This document shows, one piece after another, positions 33,532 to 42,469 of a DNA stretch of 64,000 bases. Every line of letters begins with the position of its first letter. Position 1 is the first letter of the stretch. This DNA comes from Kingella negevensis (GTDB lineage Bacteria; Pseudomonadota; Gammaproteobacteria; Burkholderiales; Neisseriaceae). The notes beneath the pieces were generated by a model. The model was not told where the DNA came from. It worked only from the letters and a program-made list of their open reading frames with translations, and did not search any database. The translations under genes were made by a program, and so were the position numbers. The stretch spans positions 558,001 through 622,000 of the forward strand of contig NZ_CP123448.1 of the NCBI RefSeq assembly GCF_030177895.1. The letters are read 5' to 3'.

Positions 33532-35673
33532 TCAAAATTTCATGCGTTTCAATCGCAACGCATTCCCCAACACCGACACCGAGCTCAACGCCATCATCGC
33601 GCCAGCCAACACAGGCGTAAGCAATCCAACCGCCGCAAACGGAATCCCCAGCGCATTATAAATAAATGCAAAAAACAAATTCTGCTTAATCGCACGCAAA
33701 GTCGCACGCGCCACAATGAGACCGCTCGCCAGTTGATTAACCGATTGCTGCACCAGTACCGCGTCCGCGCTTTGTTCGGCAATATCCGTGCTGCCGCGCA
33801 CCGCAAAACCCACGTCCGCCAACGCCAACGCTGGCGCATCGTTGATGCCGTCCCCAGCCATTGCCACTTTCGCGCCTTGTTGTTGAAGTTGTTGGATAAA
33901 TTCGGCTTTTTGGCGCGGCGATTGGTTGCCGTGCGCGTGGTTTTCAGGCAGCCCTAATTGTTGCGCAATGTGGGCAACGGTTGCCGCGTTGTCGCCGCTT
34001 AAAATGTGGACGGCAATGTTGTGTTCGCGTAATCGTTGAATGGCAGCAAGGCTGTCGGGTTTGAGTGGGTCAGCTAGGGCGAATGCGCCAACGGGTTGAT
34101 TATTCAATGAAACGGCAACCAAACTGGCAATATTCCATACATTATCTGCTAAATTTTCAGGCAGCCTGAAACCGCAAAAATCCAATTTCCCCACTTTCAC
34201 ATCGCCCAAACCGTCAATATTCGCGCTAATCCCTTCGCCAGCCACCGTGTTCACATTTTCCGCGTTCAACGGTGCAATTTCACGCGCCAAAGCAGCCTGC
34301 ACAATCGCATTCGCCAAAGGGTGCGCCGCGTGTTGTTCTACCGCCGCCGCAATTTCAAATAATTGATTTTCCGTAAAATTATCCGCCGTCCAAATTGCCG
34401 CAATATCAGGTTTTCCCTGTGTTAGCGTGCCTGTTTTGTCCAAAATCACCGTATCCACCGCGCCAGCCATTTCCAATGCTGCCGCATTTTTAAACCACAC
34501 CCCATGCTGCACCGCCTGCCCCATGCCAGCCATAATCGCCGCAGGGGTCGCCAAACCCAATGCGCACGGACACGCCACCACCAACACCGCCACCGCACGA
34601 ACCAAAGCCACCGTAAAATCGCCCACAATCAACCAGTTAGCCACCAAAGTCAGTAACGAAATCGCCAACACAGACGGCACAAACACCGTCGCCACCTTGT
34701 CCGCCAAACGCGCAATCGGGGCTTTGCTGCCCTGCGCGTCCGCCAACGCCGCCACCATGTCGCCCAACAGCGTGTCGCTGCCCAAACTTTCCGCGCGATA
34801 ATCAAGGCTGCCTGAAAGAATAGAACCTGCTAACACCTTGTTTCCAATCGTTTTGTAAACAGGTTGGCTTTCGCCTGTCAAATGGCTTTCGTCCGCCCAA
34901 CCTTCGCCCGACACCACTTCGCCGTCTGCCGCGATGCGTCCGCCTTGTACACAGCGCAAAATATCGCCTTGTTTCACTTGGTCAATTTTGACCGTTTGCC
35001 ATTGATTATTTTGCAGAATTTGCACATCTCGTGGCGTGAGTTGCAGCAGAGAACCGAGCGCGTTCAGGCTGCCGCGTTTCGTTTTCGCTTCCAAATATTT
35101 GCCGAGCGACACAAACGCCAACACCATGACGCCCGCTTCAAAATAAACGTGATGCGCGTGTCCTGCCAACACCATTCCCAATGAATACAAATAGATAGAC
35201 AATGTACCCACCGACACCAACACGTCCATATTCGCCAAACCACCGCGCACGCTGGCAATCGCACCCTTGTAAAATGGCAGCGCAAAATACGTCTGCGCCA
35301 CAGTCGCCATCGCAATCTGCAGCCAAAGCGGCGGCATCAGCGTGTGAGAACCGCCGAGCATGCCCAACATGCCCACCCAAAACGGCAACGACAATGCGAG
35401 CAACGTCCACACGCGCCAATGGCTTTCATGCGAATCCGTTTCAGGCAGCAACGAAGTTTGCACGGCTGCCTGAAAGCCTGTTTTTTCAATGATTTTGATG
35501 AGTTCATCGGGATTGGTTTGCGTGTCGTCAAACGTGATTTGCGCGGTTTCGCCAGCAAAATTAACCACCGCTTCGGACACAAATTCTTTTTTATTCAACA
35601 CTTTTTCAATGCGATTGGCGCAGGCTTGGCAGGTCATGCCTTGAATGTTGAAATTGATGTGTTGGGTTGCCAT
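33532..35673 (-). CDS. copA: Copper-exporting P1B-type ATPase
   Basis: I take the ATG at 35673 (MATQHINFNIQGMTCQAC), which starts the metal-binding domain, over 35736, which lies inside the promoter. The 713-residue protein has one HMA domain with CxxC at Cys15/Cys18. Paired membrane helices follow, then the transport motif CPC in VACPCALGLATP near 371, DKTGTLT near 411, a His-Pro signature AAHPLA and GDGINDAPALA. It pumps Cu(I) out of the cytoplasm. A CueR-type promoter with a 19-base spacer precedes it, and copZ and cueR lie 1 kb away. The gene is not interrupted. FRLPE and GSL stretches reflect embedded uptake sequences. Confidence 0.95.
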   Translation of the reverse strand: MATQHINFNIQGMTCQACANRIEKVLNKKEFVSEAVVNFAGETAQITFDDTQTNPDELIKIIEKTGFQAAVQTSLLPETDSHESHWRVWTLLALSLPFWVGMLGMLGGSHTLMPPLWLQIAMATVAQTYFALPFYKGAIASVRGGLANMDVLVSVGTLSIYLYSLGMVLAGHAHHVYFEAGVMVLAFVSLGKYLEAKTKRGSLNALGSLLQLTPRDVQILQNNQWQTVKIDQVKQGDILRCVQGGRIAADGEVVSGEGWADESHLTGESQPVYKTIGNKVLAGSILSGSLDYRAESLGSDTLLGDMVAALADAQGSKAPIARLADKVATVFVPSVLAISLLTLVANWLIVGDFTVALVRAVAVLVVACPCALGLATPAAIMAGMGQAVQHGVWFKNAAALEMAGAVDTVILDKTGTLTQGKPDIAAIWTADNFTENQLFEIAAAVEQHAAHPLANAIVQAALAREIAPLNAENVNTVAGEGISANIDGLGDVKVGKLDFCGFRLPENLADNVWNIASLVAVSLNNQPVGAFALADPLKPDSLAAIQRLREHNIAVHILSGDNAATVAHIAQQLGLPENHAHGNQSPRQKAEFIQQLQQQGAKVAMAGDGINDAPALALADVGFAVRGSTDIAEQSADAVLVQQSVNQLASGLIVARATLRAIKQNLFFAFIYNALGIPFAAVGLLTPVLAGAMMALSSVSVLGNALRLKRMKF

Positions 35674-35705
35674 GTCGGGTCTCCAAAATTTTTGGTATTG
35701 GGGGA

Positions 35706-35736
35706 ATGATAAACTTTGACTGGTGGTTAAGGTCAA
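35706..35736 (-). promoter_or_regulatory. CueR-type promoter of copA
   Basis: On the minus strand TTGACC (35736-35731) and TATCAT (35711-35706) are separated by exactly 19 bases, and the spacer carries the dyad TTGACC...AGTCAA. The over-long spacer with a centred dyad is the hallmark of MerR/CueR-activated promoters. The copZ promoter shows the same TTGACYTTAACC and GTTTAT. Confidence 0.85.
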
Positions 35737-35797
35737 GGGCTAAAAAAATTTCAGGCAGCCTGAAAGATGATTTTCAGGCTGCCTGAATGATTTCAAA

Positions 35798-36313
35798 TTA
35801 AAAACGATTCCATGGCATTTTTGCTAACAATTTCGCCATACCGCAAAACCCCGTTACGCCAGCAAACACCAACCCAACCCCAACAAAAGCCGATAAAGCA
35901 TAAAACACAGGCGACACCAACGCCCCAAAAATCACACCCAACAAAACCAAACTTCCTGCGGCGATTTGTACTTGGCGCATGATGTCCATTGGCGCTTTTG
36001 CGGCTTTTTCTACGGGAAAACCTGCTTGTTCCCAAGCATTCAAGCCACCGTCCAACACATAAATTTCCGCAGCATTTTGTGCAAAAGCGCGTAACTTATC
36101 CCAATTTTGGCGCGTTCTCATGCCTGATAAACAATGAAAAATTACCACCGTTTGACTAGGCGGCGACAATTTATCCAATTCATCTAACGGCATAGATTGC
36201 GCTTGCGCGATGTGTTTGGCGCGATATTCATTTACGCTGCGAATATCAACCAATACCGCACCTTGTTGTAATTTTTCCGCTACTTGTGCAGCGTTTAATG
36301 TATTTAAATCCAT
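35798..36313 (-). CDS. Rhodanese with C-terminal membrane hairpin (YgaP-like)
   Basis: The ATG at 36313 has TAGAGG upstream and is preferred to the GTG at 36322. The 171-residue protein has a rhodanese domain (residues 1-108) with active-site loop CLSGMR at Cys61 and VLVDIRSVNEYRAKHI before it. Two membrane helices follow (AAGSLVLLGVIFGALVS and AFVGVGLVFAGVTGFCG). This equals E. coli YgaP, an inner-membrane sulfurtransferase. It is directly downstream of an ArsR-type regulator, as in the E. coli ygaVP operon. The pair is probably involved in sulfide or persulfide handling. Gene names are by architecture. Confidence 0.88.
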   Translation of the reverse strand: MDLNTLNAAQVAEKLQQGAVLVDIRSVNEYRAKHIAQAQSMPLDELDKLSPPSQTVVIFHCLSGMRTRQNWDKLRAFAQNAAEIYVLDGGLNAWEQAGFPVEKAAKAPMDIMRQVQIAAGSLVLLGVIFGALVSPVFYALSAFVGVGLVFAGVTGFCGMAKLLAKMPWNRF

Positions 36314-36324
36314 TTTTAACACCT

Positions 36325-36633
36325 CTACGAACAGAACATTTCTTTTAAAATCAACAATAATTTCAAAGCATTTTCACTACGAACGAAGTAATACAGCGTT
36401 TGCGATTCGCGCCGATAAGCCACCAAACCTTCATCGCGCAATTTCGCTAAGTGCTGCGACAATGCCGATTGCGTTAAAGGCAAAAGCGCTACTAATTCGC
36501 CCACGCTCAATTCTTTTTCGTCTGCTAGTAAACACAAAATTTGTAAACGGACAGGATTGCCTAGCGTTTTTAAAAATTGCGCTGCTTGTTCAGCTTGTTG
36601 TTCAAAGTTTAAATTTTGTTTTAAATCAGCCAT
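36325..36633 (-). CDS. ArsR-family regulator, YgaV/BigR-like
   Basis: The 102-residue winged-helix repressor has LGNPVRLQILCLLADEKELS and the recognition helix LTQSALSQHLAKLRDEGLVA. Two cysteines, Cys34 in the first helix and Cys101 at the end, are spaced as in BigR/SqrR/YgaV, which form a disulfide or polysulfide bridge in response to reactive sulfur. No metal-binding CVC motif of the ArsR type is seen, so a sulfur signal is more likely than arsenic. It is 11 bases upstream of the YgaP-like gene and probably represses this operon. Confidence 0.85.
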   Translation of the reverse strand: MADLKQNLNFEQQAEQAAQFLKTLGNPVRLQILCLLADEKELSVGELVALLPLTQSALSQHLAKLRDEGLVAYRRESQTLYYFVRSENALKLLLILKEMFCS

Positions 36634-36712
36634 ATTTTAAAAAGAACTAAATTAGTAAGTTCTAATATATGAATATTATCAGAAGTTTCTAAAAAAAGAA
36701 AGGCGGCCTGAA

Positions 36713-36736
36713 AAAAATCTTTCAGGCTGCCTGAAT
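36713..36736 (-). terminator. Uptake-sequence terminator after copZ
   Basis: GGCCTGAAA and TTTCAGGCTGCC pair just downstream of the copZ stop codon (36743). The pair is imperfect because the left arm has GCGGCC. Confidence 0.5.
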
Positions 36737-36742
36737 CATCAT

Positions 36743-36955
36743 TTACGCTTGCACCGCATCAAACCCAGCATCTTCCACCACATCAATTAACGCCGCGATA
36801 TTCGTCTGCGCGTCATCAAATTCCACCACCGCAGTCGCGCTTTCTAAATCCACATCTGCACGGGTTACGCCGTTCACGTCGCCCAAAACTTTTGCCACGC
36901 TTTTCACACAGCCGCCGCAAGTCATGCCGCCGATGTTTAAGGTTACTGTTGCCAT
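36743..36955 (-). CDS. copZ: Copper chaperone (heavy-metal-associated domain)
   Basis: From the ATG at 36955 the 70-residue protein is a single HMA fold with the Cu(I) site MTCGGC at Cys12 and Cys15, and ends EDAGFDAVQA. The upstream open codons are not used because they cross the CueR promoter. CopZ carries copper to CopA or to the regulator. Transcribed divergently from cueR, it shares their dyad promoter. A ribosome binding site AAGGAAAAG lies just before the ATG. Confidence 0.93.
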   Translation of the reverse strand: MATVTLNIGGMTCGGCVKSVAKVLGDVNGVTRADVDLESATAVVEFDDAQTNIAALIDVVEDAGFDAVQA

Positions 36956-36992
36956 TTTCTTTTCCTTGTAAAACGAGTTGAACATGGCGATA

Positions 36993-37023
36993 ATCATAAA
37001 CCTTGACTATAGGTTAAAGTCAA
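36993..37023. promoter_or_regulatory. CueR-type divergent promoter of copZ and cueR
   Basis: On the minus strand TTGACT (37023-37018) and TATGAT (36998-36993) flank a 19-base spacer with the inverted pair TTGACT/AGTCAA. On the plus strand the same dyad contains TTGACT at 37003-37008 with a TTTATT 17 bases on, so cueR is likely autoregulated from the same site. TTGACYTTAACC and GTTTAT are shared with the copA site. Confidence 0.82.
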
Positions 37024-37052
37024 ATTTTATTTTACAGCCTGAAAGGAAACAC

Positions 37053-37442
37053 ATGAACATCAGCCAAGCCGCCCAACAAACAGGTTTATCCGCCAAACAA
37101 ATCCGCGATTACGAAAAACAAAATTTGCTGCCTGAAACCCAGCGTAGCGAATCGGGCTATCGCGTGTATGGCGAACACGATTTACAGCGATTGCGGTTTA
37201 TTCGTCATGCGCGAGATGTGGGTTTTTCGTTGGCACAAATTCGTGAATTGTTGGCGTTGCAAGACAATCCGCACCGCCACAGTCGCGATGTGAAACAGCT
37301 CACGGCGGCGCATATTGCGGACTTAACGCTGAAAATTGAAATGCTGCAAAATATGCGTGAAAAACTGCAAATGTGGCATGACCAATGCGCTGGCGATGAG
37401 CATTCAGCTTGTTGTATTTTGGACGGTTTGGTGGATTTGTAG
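37053..37442 (+). CDS. cueR: CueR-type MerR regulator of copper resistance
   Basis: The ATG at 37053 (MNISQAAQQTGLSAKQIRDY) starts the MerR winged helix; earlier codons lie in the promoter. The 129-residue protein has the helix-turn-helix at 3-22, the RSESGYRVY wing and a dimerisation coiled coil. Its C-terminal metal loop (CAGDEHSACC at about 112-121) has two of the Cys expected for monovalent copper sensing. It lies divergent to copZ. It should activate copA and copZ through the 19-base-spacer promoters upon copper stress. Confidence 0.9.
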   Translation: MNISQAAQQTGLSAKQIRDYEKQNLLPETQRSESGYRVYGEHDLQRLRFIRHARDVGFSLAQIRELLALQDNPHRHSRDVKQLTAAHIADLTLKIEMLQNMREKLQMWHDQCAGDEHSACCILDGLVDL

Positions 37443-37446
37443 CAAA

Positions 37447-37476
37447 AAGCAGCCTGAAAGTTTTTCAGGCTGCTTT
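37447..37476 (+). terminator. Uptake-sequence terminator after cueR
   Basis: AAGCAGCCTGAAA and TTTCAGGCTGCTT pair, followed by TTGTGTTTT. It follows the cueR stop codon by a few bases. Confidence 0.8.
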
Positions 37477-37495
37477 TGTGTTTTCAGGCTACTGA

Positions 37496-37521
37496 TGTCG
37501 CGCATGAATGCACGACCTACA
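37496..37521. repeat. REP-like repeat unit (TGTAGGTYG...CCGACA family)
   Basis: TGTCGCGCATGAATGCACGACCTACA contains an inverted core GCATGAATGC. Its complement is closely similar to the two units at 58074-58100 and 58185-58211. It lies alone between the cueR terminator and the Correia-type element. Confidence 0.5.
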
Positions 37522-37538
37522 ATTTTCAGGCTGCGTTT

Positions 37539-37645
37539 TATAGTGAATTAAATTTAGATTAGTACAGCGTTGCCAACTCCCTTATGTACTAGATGTACAC
37601 GGCGGTCGTTGTCGCCTTGTCCTAATCTAAATTTAATCCACTATA
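37539..37645. mobile_element. Short Correia-type repeat element (CREE/NEMIS-like)
   Basis: The 107-base element has 26-base imperfect inverted ends, TATAGTGAATTAAATTTAGA on the left and TATAGTGGATTAAATTTAGA on the right in inverse orientation, continuing ATTAG(T/G)AC. The TA at each edge would be the target duplication. Ends, length (about 104-108 for the short form) and the inner GTTGCC...CGGTCGTTGTCGCCTTGTCC pattern match Correia elements of Neisseria. The element touches the stop codon of manA. Confidence 0.85.
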
Positions 37646-37646
37646 T

Positions 37647-38585
37647 TTAAACGTGGCTGGCAATCATTTCTAAATTGCCGTCAAAAGTCCATTCTGGAAT
37701 ATCGCTAGTTAAGATGAAATGTTCGCCTTTTTTCAGCGCGAAAGTTTCGCTGCCGATTTTCAGGCTGCCTGAACCGTTTAACACGCTAACTAATGTGTAC
37801 GGCGCGTTTTTTTTCATGCTGACGCAGCCTGAAATTTGCCATTTATACACGGTGAAAAATTCGTTGCTCACATAAGTTGTGGTGGCACAGTTGCCGATAA
37901 TTTGCGTGTCGGGGTGGCTGTTTTGCAGTGCGCCAATGGTGGCGACATCAATGGATTGTTGAATATGTAAATCGCGTTTATTGCCTTGTGCATCTTTGCG
38001 GTCAAAGTCATACACGCGGTAGGTGGTGTCGCTGGATTGCTGGGTTTCGAGAATGAGAATGCCTTTGCCGATGGCGTGAATTGTGCCTGACGGTACATGG
38101 AAAAAGTCGCCTGCTTTCACTTTCACTTTGCACAAAAGTTCGTTCCATTTGCCGTCTTTGATGTATTGGGCAAGCTGTTCGCGGCTGGTGGCGTGGTGTC
38201 CGTACACGATTTCTGCGCCTTCGTCTGCAGCGATAATGTACCAACATTCGGTTTTGCCTAAGCTGTTTTCATGTTCAGCCGCGTATGCGTCATTTGGGTG
38301 AACTTGAACGCTGAGCCAGTCTTGTGCGTCTAGGATTTTGGTGAGCAAGGGGAATTGTTTGTCGGTGCTGTTGCCGAATAATTCGCGGTGTTGGTCGAAT
38401 AATTGGGCTAGAGTTTTGCCTGTGTGTTCGCCATTGGCAATGGTGGACATACCGTTTGGGTGGGCGGAAATTGCCCAGAATTCGCCTGTGGTTTCGGTGG
38501 GAATTTCGTAGCCGAATTGGGTGCGTAGGGTGTTGCCGCCCCAGATTTTGTCGTGAAAAGTGGATTTTAGGAAAAGTGGTTGCAT
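37647..38585 (-). CDS. manA: Mannose-6-phosphate isomerase, short class I type
   Basis: The 312-residue cupin enzyme interconverts mannose-6-phosphate and fructose-6-phosphate. It has the zinc-binding signature VQVHPNDAYA near residue 94 with a second His, GKTECWYII and GDFFHVPSGTIHAIG near 160. Length and sequence style fit the short form common in Gram-positive bacteria rather than the 390-residue enterobacterial form, so horizontal transfer is possible. The gene is monocistronic. The Correia-type element abuts its stop codon and may supply the 3' end of the mRNA. Confidence 0.92.
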   Translation of the reverse strand: MQPLFLKSTFHDKIWGGNTLRTQFGYEIPTETTGEFWAISAHPNGMSTIANGEHTGKTLAQLFDQHRELFGNSTDKQFPLLTKILDAQDWLSVQVHPNDAYAAEHENSLGKTECWYIIAADEGAEIVYGHHATSREQLAQYIKDGKWNELLCKVKVKAGDFFHVPSGTIHAIGKGILILETQQSSDTTYRVYDFDRKDAQGNKRDLHIQQSIDVATIGALQNSHPDTQIIGNCATTTYVSNEFFTVYKWQISGCVSMKKNAPYTLVSVLNGSGSLKIGSETFALKKGEHFILTSDIPEWTFDGNLEMIASHV

Positions 38586-38652
38586 TGGGTTTCCTTTCGT
38601 TTTCAGGCTACAATTTTTAGGCAGCCTGAAAATTTGTTATTTTTGAAAAATG

Positions 38653-38672
38653 GTGCGTAGGGCACACCCTAC
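38653..38672 (-). terminator. Terminator after the small lipoprotein gene
   Basis: On the minus strand CGTAGGG and CCCTACG form a stem after the lipoprotein stop codon (38675), followed by CACCATTTTT. Confidence 0.6.
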
Positions 38673-38674
38673 GT

Positions 38675-38917
38675 TTAGTAATAGCACACGCGGTGGCATT
38701 CATAATCATCGTAATAACAGCGGCACGTATTGTTTTCGTAAACGGGGGTTTCGCTGATATTGACGATTGTGCCAGGAGGGGCATTTACGGTTACGGTTTT
38801 GTGAATGGTGGTTTGGGTCTGCACGGGCAAATCTAGCTCGGTGTAACGCCCGTCTGGGGTTTCGGCGTAGATGCAGCCTGTGAGCCACAAACACATGAGC
38901 AAATTGAGCTTTTTCAT
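38675..38917 (-). CDS. Small predicted lipoprotein
   Basis: The 80-residue product starts MKKLNLLMCLWLTGCIYAET, a signal peptide with a lipobox LTGC, so Cys15 should be lipidated. The mature part is 65 residues with a Thr-rich strand (QTQTTIHKTVTVNAPPGTIV) and ends with several Cys and Tyr (NNTCRCYYDDYECHRVCYY). The four Cys may form disulfides or bind metal in the periplasm. No family is recognised. It lies between manA and a DUF2750-like gene, and a hairpin terminator follows. Confidence 0.75.
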   Translation of the reverse strand: MKKLNLLMCLWLTGCIYAETPDGRYTELDLPVQTQTTIHKTVTVNAPPGTIVNISETPVYENNTCRCYYDDYECHRVCYY

Positions 38918-38932
38918 TTTGCAGCCTGAAAA

Positions 38933-39400
38933 TCAGTGAACAATATGGGGGGCTTCGGTTTGGGCAAACCATTTTTTTTGATAGCTGCGCCATTCGTCAA
39001 ATTGTTCAAATTCATCTGCTAAATCTTGGGCTTCAATTTCGTCTAGCAAATCGGCGAGCAATTCTACGGGTTCGATTTCTGTGCCGTACAATTCTGCGTC
39101 AAACGCTACGCCGACGAGTTTGTGATATTCGTCCATATCCATGATGACGTTGCCTAAAAATTCGTCCAACGACACGGTTTCTAGCGTGAAGTTTTCCCAT
39201 TCGTCTTGTTTGCAAGCTAGGGTATCGGCTTCGCTGTCCCAAAAACATAACACGGTAACGGGGTTGCCTAGTTCGTCGTCGTATTCTTCGGACGGGCATT
39301 CAGCGAAGAAATTTTGGTCGTCTTGCAGGGTGTAAACGATTTGATTTTTGACTACATTTTTGATGAATGCGTCATAGCGTGGGTCGTTTTGGATAATCAT
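38933..39400 (-). CDS. DUF2750-like acidic protein
   Basis: The ATG at 39400 (MIIQNDPRYDAFIKNVVKNQ) is preferred over 39475, because the longer frame crosses a hairpin repeat element. The 155-residue acidic protein contains LQDDQNFFAECPSEEYDDEL, PVTVLCFWDSEADTLAC and YHKLVGVAFDAELYGTEI. That layout (a short strand, a Trp-rich strand, acidic body, no signal peptide) fits DUF2750-type cytoplasmic proteins that may be immunity-like or stress-related. The function is unknown. It lies just upstream of the lipoprotein gene and is separated from ftsB by the miniature element at 39421. Confidence 0.6.
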   Translation of the reverse strand: MIIQNDPRYDAFIKNVVKNQIVYTLQDDQNFFAECPSEEYDDELGNPVTVLCFWDSEADTLACKQDEWENFTLETVSLDEFLGNVIMDMDEYHKLVGVAFDAELYGTEIEPVELLADLLDEIEAQDLADEFEQFDEWRSYQKKWFAQTEAPHIVH

Positions 39401-39420
39401 GGCTGTTCCTTTCGCAGTCA

Positions 39421-39562
39421 GAAACCTTTGCAAAATCTTCATCTTTGGCATTTTTCTTCGCCATGCGCTGCTCAAAAGCTCAATGTACTTGATGTACGTA
39501 GTCGCTTTTTGCGCTGCTATGGCTTTGAAAAATACTCAAATCTGGAGTTTTGCAAAGGTTTC
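39421..39562. mobile_element. 142-base miniature element with IS5/IS1106-like ends
   Basis: GAAACCTTTGCAAAA at 39421-39435 and its exact inverse at 39548-39562 mark the ends. The inversion continues imperfectly to the centre, so the whole element can fold into one hairpin. The end sequence resembles IS1106-type (IS5 family) ends, GAGACCTTTGCAAAA. No transposase is inside. A target duplication is not obvious. Confidence 0.7.
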
Positions 39563-39635
39563 GGTCGATTTTTATAATGTAATCATAGCGCAAAAACGCA
39601 AACACCGTGCAAAAGTTCTGCACGGTGTTTTAAAT

Positions 39636-39917
39636 TCATTGTGGTTTTAATGTGTAAAAAACTTCGCCTTCTTCAATATAGCCCATGTTGTTGCGAGCCA
39701 ATTCGGATACGGCATTGTAGCCGTTTTGCAAATCGTTGATTTCGGAACGCAAAATGGCGTTTTCACGGCGGGTGTTTTTATTTTGTTGTTTGATACCTTC
39801 GGCTTTTTGTTCCATTTCTGCATATTGTCCGCGCAGTCCTGTGCCGCCATTGCTCACCCAAATTTGGTATTGCAACGCGCATAATGTAACAATCATTGCC
39901 CATGTAATCCATCTCAT
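39636..39917 (-). CDS. ftsB: Cell division protein FtsB
   Basis: The 93-residue protein has a single N-terminal membrane span (ITWAMIVTLCALQYQIW) and then a long periplasmic coiled coil (GLRGQYAEMEQKAEGIKQQN and onward). The family end is GYIEEGEVFYTL. FtsB joins FtsL and FtsQ in the divisome and helps to activate septal wall synthesis. Length matches the E. coli protein (103). It is downstream of eno, the usual order in proteobacteria. A DUS-pair terminator follows eno's 3' side. Confidence 0.93.
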   Translation of the reverse strand: MRWITWAMIVTLCALQYQIWVSNGGTGLRGQYAEMEQKAEGIKQQNKNTRRENAILRSEINDLQNGYNAVSELARNNMGYIEEGEVFYTLKPQ

Positions 39918-39943
39918 TTTTGCGCCTTTTTTAGCATTTTAGG

Positions 39944-39975
39944 CAGCCTGAAAAATATCTTTTCAGGCTGCCTGT
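39944..39975 (-). terminator. Uptake-sequence pair between eno and ftsB
   Basis: AGGCAGCCTGAAAA and TTTTCAGGCTGCCT form a 14-base stem just after the eno stop codon (39991). It also stands upstream of ftsB, which may reduce read-through. Confidence 0.65.
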
Positions 39976-39990
39976 TTTCACTCAATCAAA

Positions 39991-41355
<1,365 letters not shown>

Positions 41356-41397
41356 TTATTGCGTGTGATTGTATTTTATCAACTCAGTTACAACGCG

Positions 41398-42291
41398 CTA
41401 CTCCGTGCAAATGGCTTGGGGTGACACGCGGTTGATTACCCAATGCTGCACTGTCCACGCCAGCAAGTCTTGAACGTGATTGACTTCGGGCGCAGGCGGA
41501 ATATTGAGATAGTGCATCACTTGGCGCAACAGGGCTTCACGTTGGTTTACGTCCAGCGCGGGGGCTAGGGTTTGTTTTGACCATTTTTGACCGTGTTGGT
41601 TTACCAAAAGCGGCAAGTGGGCGTAATGCGGCGTGGGCATTTTCAGGCTGCGTTGCAACCAAATTTGACGCGGCGTGGATACCAGTAAATCTTGTCCGCG
41701 CACAATGTGGGTAATGCCCTGCTCTGCGTCATCAGCAACAACGGCGAGTTGGTACGCCCAAAATCCGTCTGCGCGAAGCAGCACAAAATCGCCAATATCG
41801 TGGGCGAGATTTTGGTTGTATCGCCCGACAATTTCGTCTTCAAAGCTGATGATTTCATCGGGAACGCGCATTCGCCATGCAGCTGGTTTGCCGTTTTCAG
41901 GCTGCCTGAATGGGTCTTTTTTGGCACACGCGCCGTTATAAACGTAGCCGTCTGAGCCGATGGCGGCGGCGGCGTGCCAGTCTTTGCGGCTGCAATAGCA
42001 GGGATAGGCAAGGTTTTTGGCTTTCAGGCTGCTGAGTGTGTCTTGATAGAGTTCGTGGCGTTGGCTTTGGTAAGCGACTTCGCCATCCCATTCAAAACCG
42101 AATGCTTCGAGTGTGTGCAAGATGTGGGCGGCTGCGCCTTGCATTTCGCGCGGTGGGTCTAAGTCTTCCATGCGGACTATCCAACGTCCGTTGTGGGCGC
42201 GTGCGTCTGCGTAGGACGCGAGGGCGGTGAGCAGTGAGCCGATGTGTAACAGTCCTGTGGGACTGGGGGCGAATCTTCCGATGTAGGGCAT
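41398..42291 (-). CDS. gluQ: Glutamyl-Q tRNA(Asp) synthetase
   Basis: The 297-residue enzyme attaches glutamate to queuosine in tRNA-Asp. It has the class I HIGH motif [17 protein letters not shown] near the start and the KMSKS-like [10 protein letters not shown] near residue 240, but ends before any anticodon-binding domain, as typical of GluQ/YadB. The Cys-rich CYCSRKDW around residue 97 with a later Cys is the zinc site. Length matches E. coli GluQ (298). It lies between eno and anmK, separated by a repeat element at 42369. Confidence 0.93.
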   Translation of the reverse strand: MPYIGRFAPSPTGLLHIGSLLTALASYADARAHNGRWIVRMEDLDPPREMQGAAAHILHTLEAFGFEWDGEVAYQSQRHELYQDTLSSLKAKNLAYPCYCSRKDWHAAAAIGSDGYVYNGACAKKDPFRQPENGKPAAWRMRVPDEIISFEDEIVGRYNQNLAHDIGDFVLLRADGFWAYQLAVVADDAEQGITHIVRGQDLLVSTPRQIWLQRSLKMPTPHYAHLPLLVNQHGQKWSKQTLAPALDVNQREALLRQVMHYLNIPPAPEVNHVQDLLAWTVQHWVINRVSPQAICTE

Positions 42292-42368
42292 TTTTGTTTT
42301 TCAGGCTGCGGTTTGTGAATATTTTTCAGGCTGCGATTGAGTGATAAACCGCAGCCTGAAAGTTTAAT

Positions 42369-42463
42369 TGGAACATCGGCGGCTCGCCGACACATTTGGG
42401 CGCACAGGAATCATATTTCCCGAAATTTAGCTGTTTTTTTGTCGGCGAGCCGCCGACGCTCCG
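42369..42463. repeat. 94-base hairpin repeat, copy 1 of 3
   Basis: TGGAACATCGGCGGCTCGCC and its inverse form arms of about 24 bases, GC-rich, with a 47-base AT-rich spacer. The second arm is nearly identical to those at 50822-50915 and 56336-56420. It lies between anmK and gluQ. Confidence 0.75.
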
Positions 42464-42469
42464 TGTTTT

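Noticed and set aside
36322..36322. GTG start for the YgaP-like gene
   Set aside because: The ATG at 36313 has a well-spaced TAGAGG site, so the upstream GTG is less likely.
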